Below are positions 1 to 8,853 of a stretch of 64,000 nt of DNA, in pieces. The stretch's first letter is position 1; each line of letters opens with the position of its first letter. The DNA is from Flammulina velutipes (lineage: Eukaryota > Basidiomycota > Agaricomycetes > Agaricales > Physalacriaceae). Location of the stretch: positions 682,001-746,000 of the forward strand of contig CM022375.1 of the NCBI GenBank assembly GCA_011800155.1, in the 5' to 3' direction. The notes beneath the pieces are model-generated. The model saw only the letters and a list, made by a program, of their open reading frames with translations. It was not told the origin of the DNA and did not search any database. The translations under genes and the position numbers were made by a program.

Positions 1-119
1 TACTAGTAGTAGATAGCAAATATAACGTTGCCTTGAGATTGTGGTGCCTATGCCAGTATGTATGTTATTTAAACGATGAGCAGGTGCCAGTGTCCTGACG
101 TCCAGACGGACGTGGCCAC

Positions 120-1337
120 CTAGATTTGTCTTGACATGGTAGATGAATTTTCTGCCAGTTCACGCATATCCTTCAGGATAACCTCAACCTTCTTCTCTAT
201 CTTCTTTTCCCCAGCAGTGGCGAGCACAAGCTTGAACTCATTGATCATCTGGATGTATTGCTGCTTCCTCTGGAGATGCCGCGGTGAGACTCTCTGGATA
301 TTGGTACTGTATTTGTAGGCGAAATGGAGAGCTGAAGTCTTCTTCCGAGGGATATTCATAGTGTCGGCCATCGTCTCGAGGAACCGGTTGAAGCTGACTG
401 TGGATGCAAGAATCACGGTCTCAGTCGCACCATCGAAAGGAACAACATATGTGATATCCACTAGAAAGCAAAGGCAAACGTGAGCATGAATCATCTACAC
501 AAAAAAGGGCGCACCATCCTCATCATCCGTTTCAGGTGTCAGTTCTCGGTGAACTTTCACTTCCTTCTTCTTCCCTCCACCTGTTCCCTTCTGTCGTGTA
601 GGTGACTGTAGAACAGCAATCTTTTCTGCTAGTTCCTCCATCTCGGCATCATCCTCAGCCTCTACACTGCCAGACATGCTTCCCCCAGGCTTGAACGTCT
701 CTCTAGCAGAACCATCCCTATCCTCATCTCTCTCGTCCCCATCTCTCCCGTCCTCATCCTCATCCTCATCCCAGTCCTCGTCCTCATCCCTATTCCCATC
801 TTCTTTCCTATCCCAGTCCTCGTCCTTGTCAGACGATTCAACACCGCCACGTCTTCGGCCTTTCCTGACTGCTATCTCAGCGGAGCTGTCAGTAGAGTCA
901 TCGGCATCTGACTCTGCTGCCCTCTTTCGTGGAGGCAAGTACTTGGAACACCGTCCAGTCATAACAGGGTCATCCATGTCGGGAATCTGCAAGTCGGTAC
1001 CATAAATCTCCAGTGCTCTGTCAACACCTAACATGCCTACAATAGAACGGTGGACTTCGCCCTTTAATATGCTGATTTCTGGAGGTGGCGTAATTTGGCT
1101 CCAAATGGATTCAGCTTTCTCGCTAGAGGGAGCAGATTCTGCAGCCCCTCCAGTCGGCTCATCATCCAGAAGGCGGGGTCCTAGAATGTGGATCCTTCGG
1201 GTGGAGGTGGAGGCCTTTGAGGCAGATGCAGACCACGTATTGGCAGTATTTCGGGGGTTGCGTATAGGAGAGTACTTCTGGGTTATCTTTTTCTTGGATT
1301 TCTTGCCTCTTCGTGCTTGCTCACGGCTGTTCGTCAT
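120..1337 (-). CDS. hypothetical acidic protein, two exons
   Basis: I do not recognise this gene. Exon 1 runs from an ATG at 1337 down to 515; the open frame continues upstream to 1394 only through a GTG. A 54-bp intron (461-514, GTGCGC..TTTCTAG) joins it in frame to exon 2, which ends with TAG at 120-122. The protein starts with a basic stretch (RRGKKSKKK), has a central run of Asp/Glu-Arg repeats and a Lys-rich segment (GGGKKKEVKVHRE), and ends in a helical Lys/Glu-rich part. The composition suggests a nuclear protein, which is inference. A small exon 2 reading frame was the only alternative, and the splice joins both frames without a stop. It lies about 0.4 kb outside the Gypsy element and seems to be host sequence. 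The intron is predicted from motif and phase only. Confidence 0.5.
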
Positions 1338-1714
1338 CCTGTGGGATGCGCAATGACGGGAGGTAGGCAAGAGGCAAGTGTCACAGACTGTCACATACCG
1401 CGATGAGCCTCGACGAGCACAGCAGGATAAAAAATGTCGGAGAGCTTCAGGACTTCAAGGGCACCTGAGCTATATACAGTAGAGTAAGTGTACGAAGTTG
1501 CGAGGCATTCCATCTACTTTACAGCTCACGACACGTGCAAAGTCCCAATCCACGGCCGGAGAAGACAGTGTATCTCAAAGTCGTTCAAATCTTTTCGTTC
1601 TTTCACGGAGCACCTGCGCCTTGTCAAAACGATGCAAAATGTGCAAAAAGATGTGTTATTATCTGCAGTATTTAGTGAACTACAGTCTCAAAGTGATTTG
1701 ATTGTGTCGCTCAG

Positions 1715-1941
1715 TGTGACGGTAGTACGAAGAGCACCGGCACACGGCGGTTCAGACTAGAGATGACCTGGGGTAAGACACATTGTTTAGAGTAGTCTAA
1801 TCTTTCTAGTACGTACGTAGGTCTGTTTAAATAGTAAAGTCTGTAACGAAGAACATAGGAATAATCAAGATGGTAACTAAATATCTAGAGGAGAGAAAGC
1901 CGGGCCGAAGATAATCAAGATACGGTGATGAACTCGTTACA
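1715..1941 (-). repeat. 3' LTR of the Gypsy element
   Basis: 227 bp, starting TGTGAC and ending GTTACA, near-identical to 11745-11971 (two substitutions seen). CTCAG directly outside it is the target duplication. Confidence 0.95.
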
Positions 1942-1974
1942 TACGCCCCCTGCGATCCGGAACGGAACACAAAT

Positions 1975-4692
1975 CTACTCGGACGCGGAGCGGACGAAGG
2001 GAGTAGCATCGGGATTGAGACCGCTACCCTCGCCTGTGATGTCCATGCTGTTGGTCCCGTTGATCACGTTGAGCATGTCAGCGTGGGATCGCTTGACGCG
2101 CTTCTTCGGGGCCTGATCTTCCTCGTCGATCAGGTCGAAGAGTTTGGTAGCGGTGCGGTCATGGAGGGCTTTGCCAGCCTTGTTACGAACGGTGGCCTTG
2201 GCGTGTCTGAGCATCATCGACATGGATAGTTTGAGGTAAGCTTCCTTCAACATGTTAAATTCCTCACGCTCCTCCACGGACAGAGCCAACGACTTGTCGA
2301 CCTTTTCAGGGATCATGATTTCGTCAATAGTGACAATGGCGCGCTCGGGAACGATCCATTTATTGGTGTCGTCGAGATAGCAAGCACTGCCGATGCCGTG
2401 TTTGTCGTTGGCGAGGATGACGCGCGCGAGCTCGTTGGCGCCGGCAGGATAAGCAAAGGTGGCTGGGGCTTTACCGGCCTGGATCTTGCGCCAGAGGGAG
2501 ATGATGTGGAGGACTTGCGAATACGAGTAGGCGTATTGGAAGGATGCCGCGGATTGGAGATCCGTGATGACGAGAAGCTGATCGCTGGGGCAAGACAGGT
2601 GATCCAGCACGTCGACGCGCTTCTGGGCTTCGAGTTCGTCGTGAGTGACCTTGCGCGGCATAGTGGGCTTGTACGGTGAGTGCAGAAGTGACGGCGGCGC
2701 GGCGCGAGGCTGAGAAGACGAGGGTAGAGAGATGGAATGGGAAGTGGAGGAAGTGGCAGGTTTCTGAGGATAAATTATGAGTCCTCCCTGCGCTTTATAG
2801 ATCTTCTGAGAGTGATGTGATGCTATGAGAAAGCTAACATCAGTTTCACAAGATGTTTCGCTGAGAGGGAACACCGGTAGCGCGACAAAATTTGCCTGTA
2901 GCGCCACCTCATCTTTCAAATTCTGAATTCCCTTGATGCCTTTTGCCTCAAAATACTCGGAGAGCGCCGGTAAGTCATTTACCGACTCATACAGCATCCA
3001 AGTCCGGTCTCCAGTGGCCCATTCGATTTCGAATTCAGCATTCTTACCGCGACCTTTATGATTGATCACGGAACGTACCCTCCATTCACCGTCAGGCTTC
3101 AAAGTAAAGCCAACTTGGCTATGATGACGACCTGGGAATAGCCTATCATCATTAGGAATGTGAACGCGTAACAACGACACATGAAAAATGGGATGCACGG
3201 TACGTTTCTTGAGATCAGTCGGCAGATCCAACTCAAAGGAGTTATTGCCAAAATCACGAATGATGGGATAGGGTCCGATATACTTCGGAACCAATTTCCG
3301 AGCCAAGCCCTTCGGAATAGATAAGTTCTTCGTCGACAAGTAGACAAGGTCACCCTGTTCAAATGGTGCCTCGCGTCTTCGACGATTAGCATCTCTAGTC
3401 TGCTTTATTCTAGCTTCAAGTATACTATCATGAGCACTCATGATAGCAGTCTTCATCTGCAATGCAAATTTCTTCACTCCGGGGTACTTGTGTTTTGTCG
3501 GAGACTCCCAAATCATGGCACGTGGTTGCCGTCCTGAATTCAGGAAGAATGGAGAGTACCCCGTACTCTCAGAATGCGCGCTATTGATTGCAAACTCGAT
3601 TCCAGGGATTCTAGCAATCCAATCACGCTGATCATCAGAAATAGAGTTTCTAATCATTTGTGTGATAGTGTGGTTCGCGCGTTCGGTGGAGCCGTCGGAT
3701 TGAGGGTGATAGGCACTACTCATTCTAAGGTTCACACCAATGAGCTTGTGAAGCTCTCGCCAAAAGTGGCTAGCGAATAGAACATCTCGATCCGATATAA
3801 TGTTCTTCGGGAGCCCATGAAGCTTGTAGACATATTCAAAGATTAGTTCAGCGACGTCTTTAGCTTTGTAGTCCGTGCGGCTAGGTACTAGATGTACCAT
3901 GCCAGTCAAGAGGTCAATGATAACCGTGATGGCATTGAAACTTCCATCACGATTCTCTGACTCTGGCAACGGTCCGATGAAATCTATACCAATAGACTCC
4001 CAAGGGGCCGTTGGAACTTCTAACGGATTCAATAAACCATAAGGCTTCTGGTTCGAAGGTTTGCTTCGTTTGCAAGTCACACATGAATCACAAAATGACT
4101 GTAAGTCATCATTCATCGTCTTCCACCAGACATGATCACGCATGTAAGTCCGAGTTTTAGAAACACCTAGGTGCGCCAAAACAGAATGTGCCTCCGAGAT
4201 GATAATCTCTCGGAGGCTGCGTCCATCAATCACAACATGCTCTGGAATGCAGAGCAGTTCTCGTCCGTTCTCTCGGAGGTACAGTAGGCCGTCGGATAAT
4301 ATGAAATTCTTGTGGGCCTTAGGGTTTTCGATCACTTTCCTAAAGGCTGGGTCCTTTTTCAAATTCAAACGAATGACGTCGAGTATATTGACTCCGAGCA
4401 TCCGATCGCGTAGTAGACCAACTAGAGACGCGTCGAACGTCGACGAACCAAGTTCAACGTCGCGCGCCTCATACTCGTGAGAGTCTGTACCGGATTCGGA
4501 CATAGATTCCACAATGGGAATCAAGTTCCCACGATGGTTTCTCTCTTCATGTCCGTCAACATCGTTGTCGTTCAACATTGCATTGGGTCTGTCCCGTGCA
4601 GCGTTGCTTTCTACATTGGGTTTGTCCCGTGTAGTCGAGTTTTCAGTGGATTTACTCCCTGATTCGCCCCCAAGGACGCTTCTGGAGAGTTC
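1975..4692 (-). CDS. Gypsy integrase with chromodomain-like end and extra 228-aa C-terminal domain
   Basis: The frame is continuous with the upstream RT/RNase H frame and is separated from it only by TAA at 4693-4695; the first ATG is at 4578. Visible parts in order: the zinc-binding HHCC region (HSVLAHLG, then CDSCVTCKRSK); the DDE core with Asp in GIDFIGPLP, Asp in IISDRDVLF and Glu in SDGSTERAN; a GPY-like module (LVPKYIGPYP); and a chromodomain-like segment (EWRVRSVINH to LPALSEYFEAKG). Integrase inserts the cDNA, and chromodomains of this lineage bias it toward particular chromatin. After a Ser/Pro linker, a further 228 residues start at an internal Met (2661, MPRKVTHDEL), end with a basic patch (PKKRVKRSH) resembling a nuclear signal, and match nothing I recognise. 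Without read-through or repair of the TAA, this part would not be made as part of a polyprotein. Confidence 0.88.
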   Translation of the reverse strand, partial: ELSRSVLGGESGSKSTENSTTRDKPNVESNAARDRPNAMLNDNDVDGHEERNHRGNLIPIVESMSESGTDSHEYEARDVELGSSTFDASLVGLLRDRMLGVNILDVIRLNLKKDPAFRKVIENPKAHKNFILSDGLLYLRENGRELLCIPEHVVIDGRSLREIIISEAHSVLAHLGVSKTRTYMRDHVWWKTMNDDLQSFCDSCVTCKRSKPSNQKPYGLLNPLEVPTAPWESIGIDFIGPLPESENRDGSFNAITVIIDLLTGMVHLVPSRTDYKAKDVAELIFEYVYKLHGLPKNIISDRDVLFASHFWRELHKLIGVNLRMSSAYHPQSDGSTERANHTITQMIRNSISDDQRDWIARIPGIEFAINSAHSESTGYSPFFLNSGRQPRAMIWESPTKHKYPGVKKFALQMKTAIMSAHDSILEARIKQTRDANRRRREAPFEQGDLVYLSTKNLSIPKGLARKLVPKYIGPYPIIRDFGNNSFELDLPTDLKKRTVHPIFHVSLLRVHIPNDDRLFPGRHHSQVGFTLKPDGEWRVRSVINHKGRGKNAEFEIEWATGDRTWMLYESVNDLPALSEYFEAKGIKGIQNLKDEVALQANFVALPVFPLSETSCETDVSFLIASHHSQKIYKAQGGLIIYPQKPATSSTSHSISLPSSSQPRAAPPSLLHSPYKPTMPRKVTHDELEAQKRVDVLDHLSCPSDQLLVITDLQSAASFQYAYSYSQVLHIISLWRKIQAGKAPATFAYPAGANELARVILANDKHGIGSACYLDDTNKWIVPERAIVTIDEIMIPEKVDKSLALSVEEREEFNMLKEAYLKLSMSMMLRHAKATVRNKAGKALHDRTATKLFDLIDEEDQAPKKRVKRSHADMLNVINGTNSMDITGEGSGLNPDATPFVRSASE

Positions 4693-7008
4693 TTAAAGCA
4701 CGGCCGCTGCCTCGCTAGGTCCAACAACCTTTATGGGACGTTTAGCCATTCTTCTGGCCCAATCAGATGTGGATTCGCGCTGACGAGAACTGGAAATGCT
4801 GGTATTGCCGGACGAACTGGCTGTAGCATAGGATAGTGAGTGATCACCATCCTTTGCTCGATTATCCGTTGACGCGAGCGCTTTTTCAGCGAGACGTCGA
4901 CTAGCACGAACGGCGATTGCATTCGCTTCCAGACCAACACTAACGGCAGCGCTCAACAGCGACGACGGCTCCGGAGGAGGGGAATTTTCATCATATTGGA
5001 TGTACTCAGACGGTGCGCGAACTGTACCAGGTGCGTCGTCTGAATACATACACGATAATGCATCGCTAAGAATGTTCTCCACTCCAGGTACATAAATAAC
5101 TTCAAAGTCGAAGTCGGCAAGCTGTTCTAGCCAGCGAGCCCGTCGCCCATGCAATGTTTGCTGGGTAAAAAGGTGTGTAAGTGTTTTATGGTCTGTGTAC
5201 CACCTAAAACGCGCCCCCTGCAGAATATCGCGGTGTCGTAGGATCGTCTCAAGACCCCCAAGCATCTCCTGGTCATGGACCGGGTAATTTTGCTGCGCCG
5301 AAGACATCTTCGCGCTGTAGAAAGCGGCGACTTTTGCAGTACGCCAATCTTCACCTTGGCTAACGATGCCTGCTACACCGGTTGCGCTGGCGTCCGTGAC
5401 GACGTTTATTGGAGGGGCATCTGGCCCATATCTCAAAACGATGCGACTATGTTCGCGAAAGGTATGTACATATTGTTTCACTTCTTCAAACGCGCGCTGA
5501 TGAATATCTCTCCAGCGAAATGGAACAGTAGACCCCATGAGGTCATGCAAGATTCCCATAGGTATGCGAACGTTTGCTACGTTATCGGCAAGGTAGCTGA
5601 CAGATCCCAAGAACCCACGCAAGGTGTCCTTGGACGTCGGCACCTTCCATTTCAAGACCTCGTCAATCTTTAACGGATCCATACGGATGCCGTTTCGATC
5701 AACAATATGGCCAAGGAGCTTTACCTCCTTCGCGAGGAAGTAGCATTTCTTTTCGCTAAGGTAGAGCTTCTCTTTCTTCAAGATTTCGAAGATTATCTCA
5801 CAATGTTTGATATGGTCTTCTAGAGTATCAGAGTAGACCACGATGTCGTCTAGATAGACGTCCATAAATACACCAATATATGGCCCAAAGAGTGCATTTA
5901 CGAGTGACTGAGCTGTCGCAACGGCGTTCTTGTCACCTTGCAGCATGACTTCACTGACCATGTTACCATCGGGGCTACCGATAATATTACGAGAAACATG
6001 TTCTTTGACGAAGCGAATCTGGTCGTAGTACTTCTGCATGTCCATAGTGGACACCAAGTCATGACTCGCGACACGACGTAGGATACCTTCGACGGCAGGA
6101 AGTGGCGCCGTCATGCTGGCAGTATTTCGGTTTCGTTCTCGAAGATCGAAAACGGTACGTAACTCTGGCTGATCTTTTGGCTTATGTGGCTTATACAAAC
6201 ATAACATAGGGATCGCGTTGCGTGTGGTAGTCATACGCCAACGTCCAGACTTCAAGTATGCCACACGCTGCTTTACCCATTGCGGACGCAACGGCTCTGG
6301 GCAACTCGATGGCCGCCATTTATACTGCTTCGAGTCGTCGATGATTGGAATCTCATGGTTAACGACTCGAAAAGGAGGTAAACCTTGTTCCGATGCATCA
6401 ACGAACAGTGGCGCGGCCTTTTCCTTCAAGTGACGTCGAACTTTATCAAGTTCGTCTTCTGCTATTTCAACTGCTCGCGAATCGATTTTACTAACATTTA
6501 CTCCTTCTATAGGAACTGAAACGTTGCTACCGATATGGATGTGAGCCTCGTTCAACCCGAATGAGACTTTATGTTGGTACAGAAATGGTGTACCAAGGAT
6601 CAAGTCATAACTTGACAGATTCGCGACATCGAAGTAACGATTTTCTTTGATACCTTGGTACTCAAAAGACGGCTGCACGCAATAGTTGATCTTTGACTTA
6701 GATCCTTGCACCGCGAGGTGTAAGTCAATTGGCTTCGCCAACTCCGTCTTCTTGATCTTCAGCTGATCTACTGCTTTTGTAGATATGAAATCTGATAGTG
6801 ATCCAGAATCGATGAGAGCAGTACATGCTCTACCATTGATCTTTACCTCTACGACGAGCGGGTGCGGAACCTTTCTACTGAAGTCTCGAGCAGATCCCGC
6901 GGATCGCTCGATACGGTGGATATTACCACAAAAGAGACTGGTGTTTACACCCTTTCTCTCAGGTATGTTCCAAAAGTGCGAAAGGCTCCATGTGTTTGAC
7001 CAAAAGTC
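4693..7008 (-). CDS. Gypsy protease, reverse transcriptase and RNase H
   Basis: An open frame from just after TGA (7009-7011) to TAA (4693-4695); the first ATG-like start lies near 6741, but the frame is open well upstream of it. The aspartic protease is seen as ALIDSGSLSDF (about 6805-6840) and ILGTPFLYQH. The reverse transcriptase carries RTVFDLRERN, VSTMDMQKYYDQI and the catalytic VYLDDIVVYSD box. RNase H shows VVTDASATG, YPVHDQEMLGGLE, WYTDHKTLTHLF and ends with FDFEVIYVPGVENILSDALS. The final ALSC reads like the family's ALSR with a C-to-T change. Together these process the polyprotein and copy the RNA to DNA in cytoplasmic particles. The frame is in register with both the linker upstream and the integrase downstream, so the ancestor had one long pol frame. 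Confidence 0.93.
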   Translation of the reverse strand, partial: DFWSNTWSLSHFWNIPERKGVNTSLFCGNIHRIERSAGSARDFSRKVPHPLVVEVKINGRACTALIDSGSLSDFISTKAVDQLKIKKTELAKPIDLHLAVQGSKSKINYCVQPSFEYQGIKENRYFDVANLSSYDLILGTPFLYQHKVSFGLNEAHIHIGSNVSVPIEGVNVSKIDSRAVEIAEDELDKVRRHLKEKAAPLFVDASEQGLPPFRVVNHEIPIIDDSKQYKWRPSSCPEPLRPQWVKQRVAYLKSGRWRMTTTRNAIPMLCLYKPHKPKDQPELRTVFDLRERNRNTASMTAPLPAVEGILRRVASHDLVSTMDMQKYYDQIRFVKEHVSRNIIGSPDGNMVSEVMLQGDKNAVATAQSLVNALFGPYIGVFMDVYLDDIVVYSDTLEDHIKHCEIIFEILKKEKLYLSEKKCYFLAKEVKLLGHIVDRNGIRMDPLKIDEVLKWKVPTSKDTLRGFLGSVSYLADNVANVRIPMGILHDLMGSTVPFRWRDIHQRAFEEVKQYVHTFREHSRIVLRYGPDAPPINVVTDASATGVAGIVSQGEDWRTAKVAAFYSAKMSSAQQNYPVHDQEMLGGLETILRHRDILQGARFRWYTDHKTLTHLFTQQTLHGRRARWLEQLADFDFEVIYVPGVENILSDALSCMYSDDAPGTVRAPSEYIQYDENSPPPEPSSLLSAAVSVGLEANAIAVRASRRLAEKALASTDNRAKDGDHSLSYATASSSGNTSISSSRQRESTSDWARRMAKRPIKVVGPSEAAAVL

Positions 7009-8853
7009 TCACACTAGATCCTTTCGGAACTTCTTCTCAATGTGGCGCAGGTACCAATGACGGAATCGTAGCTTCGCGTTCTGTGCAATGCTACGCGGCA
7101 TCTTGATGCGACATCCAAAAGTGTGGTCAATGATAACAAAATCGATCTCGTCATTGGTATGCTTCACGTCAAACCTTTCCTCAGTATTGGACTCATGTCC
7201 AAAAGCGAGATTCATTACTTCGCGAAGCATGGACCGCACGATGTCCTCATTAGGACAATGACTCCAAACGAAGTCTTTCTCCATATTCAATAGGTCTGCG
7301 CAGTACGCGCGGTACCAATTGAATACATGCAAGAACCAGATCTCTGGATCTCAAGATTCCGGCTGTTCAGACACCCCCCTCGAGACCGTCTCGAGACTTT
7401 GTTCTTAGTTAAATCATAGTAGCCATAGTATACAATAATTCATGTCAATATAATTCAATCTACTCTATCTAAATACCCTTGAGGCTACCTGTACAGTCTC
7501 CGAGTTGTTCTTGAGACACCCTTTGACACAAAGCTCGAGACTATCTCCAAGGATTGTCTCGAGCATTGTCCCCGCACTGTCTCGAGACAATCCCCGAGAC
7601 AAAGCTCGAGATAATCCCTGGAGATCATCTGGAGACAATCTCAACCAACAATCCCGGTATTGTCTCGAGACAATGCTCGAGACAGAGCATTACGAAATGC
7701 GCCACTCGACTGATCTTACCCGTGTCCTCCACATCTGCGTAATAGCATCTACACATATCTGTTCAATGATCCTACCTTTCCGCCAGGGAGGCGTCTTAGT
7801 TGAAAGATCGAGTGGCTGCCATGAAGGTAAGAGGATAGAAGCAAAGGCTGGCACATGTCTCCGCGTCGATTGTTTTGTGGCGACGAATGTTGCATTCACC
7901 GGCACATTCGGCTTAATTCACTCTTTGTTCGTACCAAGCTTACATTGATCACTGCGGCGCATACTGATACAATCTACGGCGGTTCTTTGTAGCCCTCAGC
8001 ATCACCTGATGCTTTCCGTTTCTTCCCATCGTGCCGGTGAATACAACATTTGTTTCCATAAAACAATCGAGGCAGAGTCATGTGCCAGCCTTTGCCTCTT
8101 ACCTCTTACCTTCATGGCATCTTTCAAATAAGACACCTCCATTGAAGAAAGGTTGGTGTTCACATAACCAGATGAGCAGATATACATAGATATGATCTTA
8201 TTACGCAGGGAAGGAGACGGGTGAGATGATTCACGTGAGTGGCGCATCTGTGATGTCTCAAGCATTGTCTCGAGACGGTGCCGGAGTTACTGGCGGTCTT
8301 TGTCCCGGGACATTCCCCGGGATTGTCTCAAGCATTATCTCGGGGATAGTCTCCATTGTCTCAAAGACAATCTCGAGATAATCCTTGGAGATAGTCTGGA
8401 GACTAGTCCCGGGGATTGTCCCGGGACAAAGCCTTGGGGGTTGTCTCCATGATCGTATAGATATAGCCTCAATGACCTTCCAGTAGTTAAATAAAGAAGA
8501 TTGAATTATATTGACATGATTTATTGTATACTACTACTACTACTAGTGGCTACTATGATTTAAATAAGAACAAAGTCTCGAAACTCCCGGGATTGAGAGT
8601 CTCGAGACGGTCTCGATGGGGGTGTCTGAACAGCCTGAATCTTGAGATTCAGAGATCTGGTTTTATATACATGTCCCGAGCGCACAACTTTGGTGGGTAC
8701 TATCATCTCACTGTCATCATCGCGCTCAAGGTTCCAGCTGTCTTTTAGACAGTAGCCGTCGCATGTTTCGTACATGCTAAAATGATCGGTATCGAGACGT
8801 TTCTCAATGTCCCGGGGTACGGATAAAATGCGGCCAAGGTATGTACTGACCAA
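7009..8853 (-). pseudogene. Gypsy gag-pol linker region, split by the foldback element
   Basis: Two minus-strand pieces in the same frame, 8667-8853 and 7012-7329, are separated exactly by the foldback element. Removing the element and one copy of its 7-bp duplication reconnects ..SGHV with FNWYRAY.. without a frame change. The segment ends at TGA (7009-7011), after which the same frame continues into the protease. I do not recognise a domain; the piece contains a possible Cys/His-poor helical region (WYRAYCADLLNMEKD). It is in a different frame from the preceding gag body, the shift falling near 8830-8853. Confidence 0.7.
7323..8673. mobile_element. Foldback (long inverted repeat) element nested in Gypsy
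   Basis: The element (7330-8666, 1,337 bp) is almost all inverted repeat: left arm 7330-7905, right arm 8031-8666, loop only about 125 bp. Matching blocks include CCAGATCTCTG near both ends, CTGTTCAGACACCCCC, GCCATGAAGGTAAGAGG and the innermost CATTCACCGGCAC. The arms are loaded with CTCGAGAC-type short palindromes. A 7-bp direct duplication ATACATG (7323-7329, 8667-8673) flanks it, and excision restores the Gypsy frame. No long ORF is present, so it must be moved by another transposase. Confidence 0.88.

Noticed and set aside
676..1356. Plus-strand Ser/Leu-rich ORFs opposite the first gene
   Set aside because: Antisense shadows of its acidic repeats.
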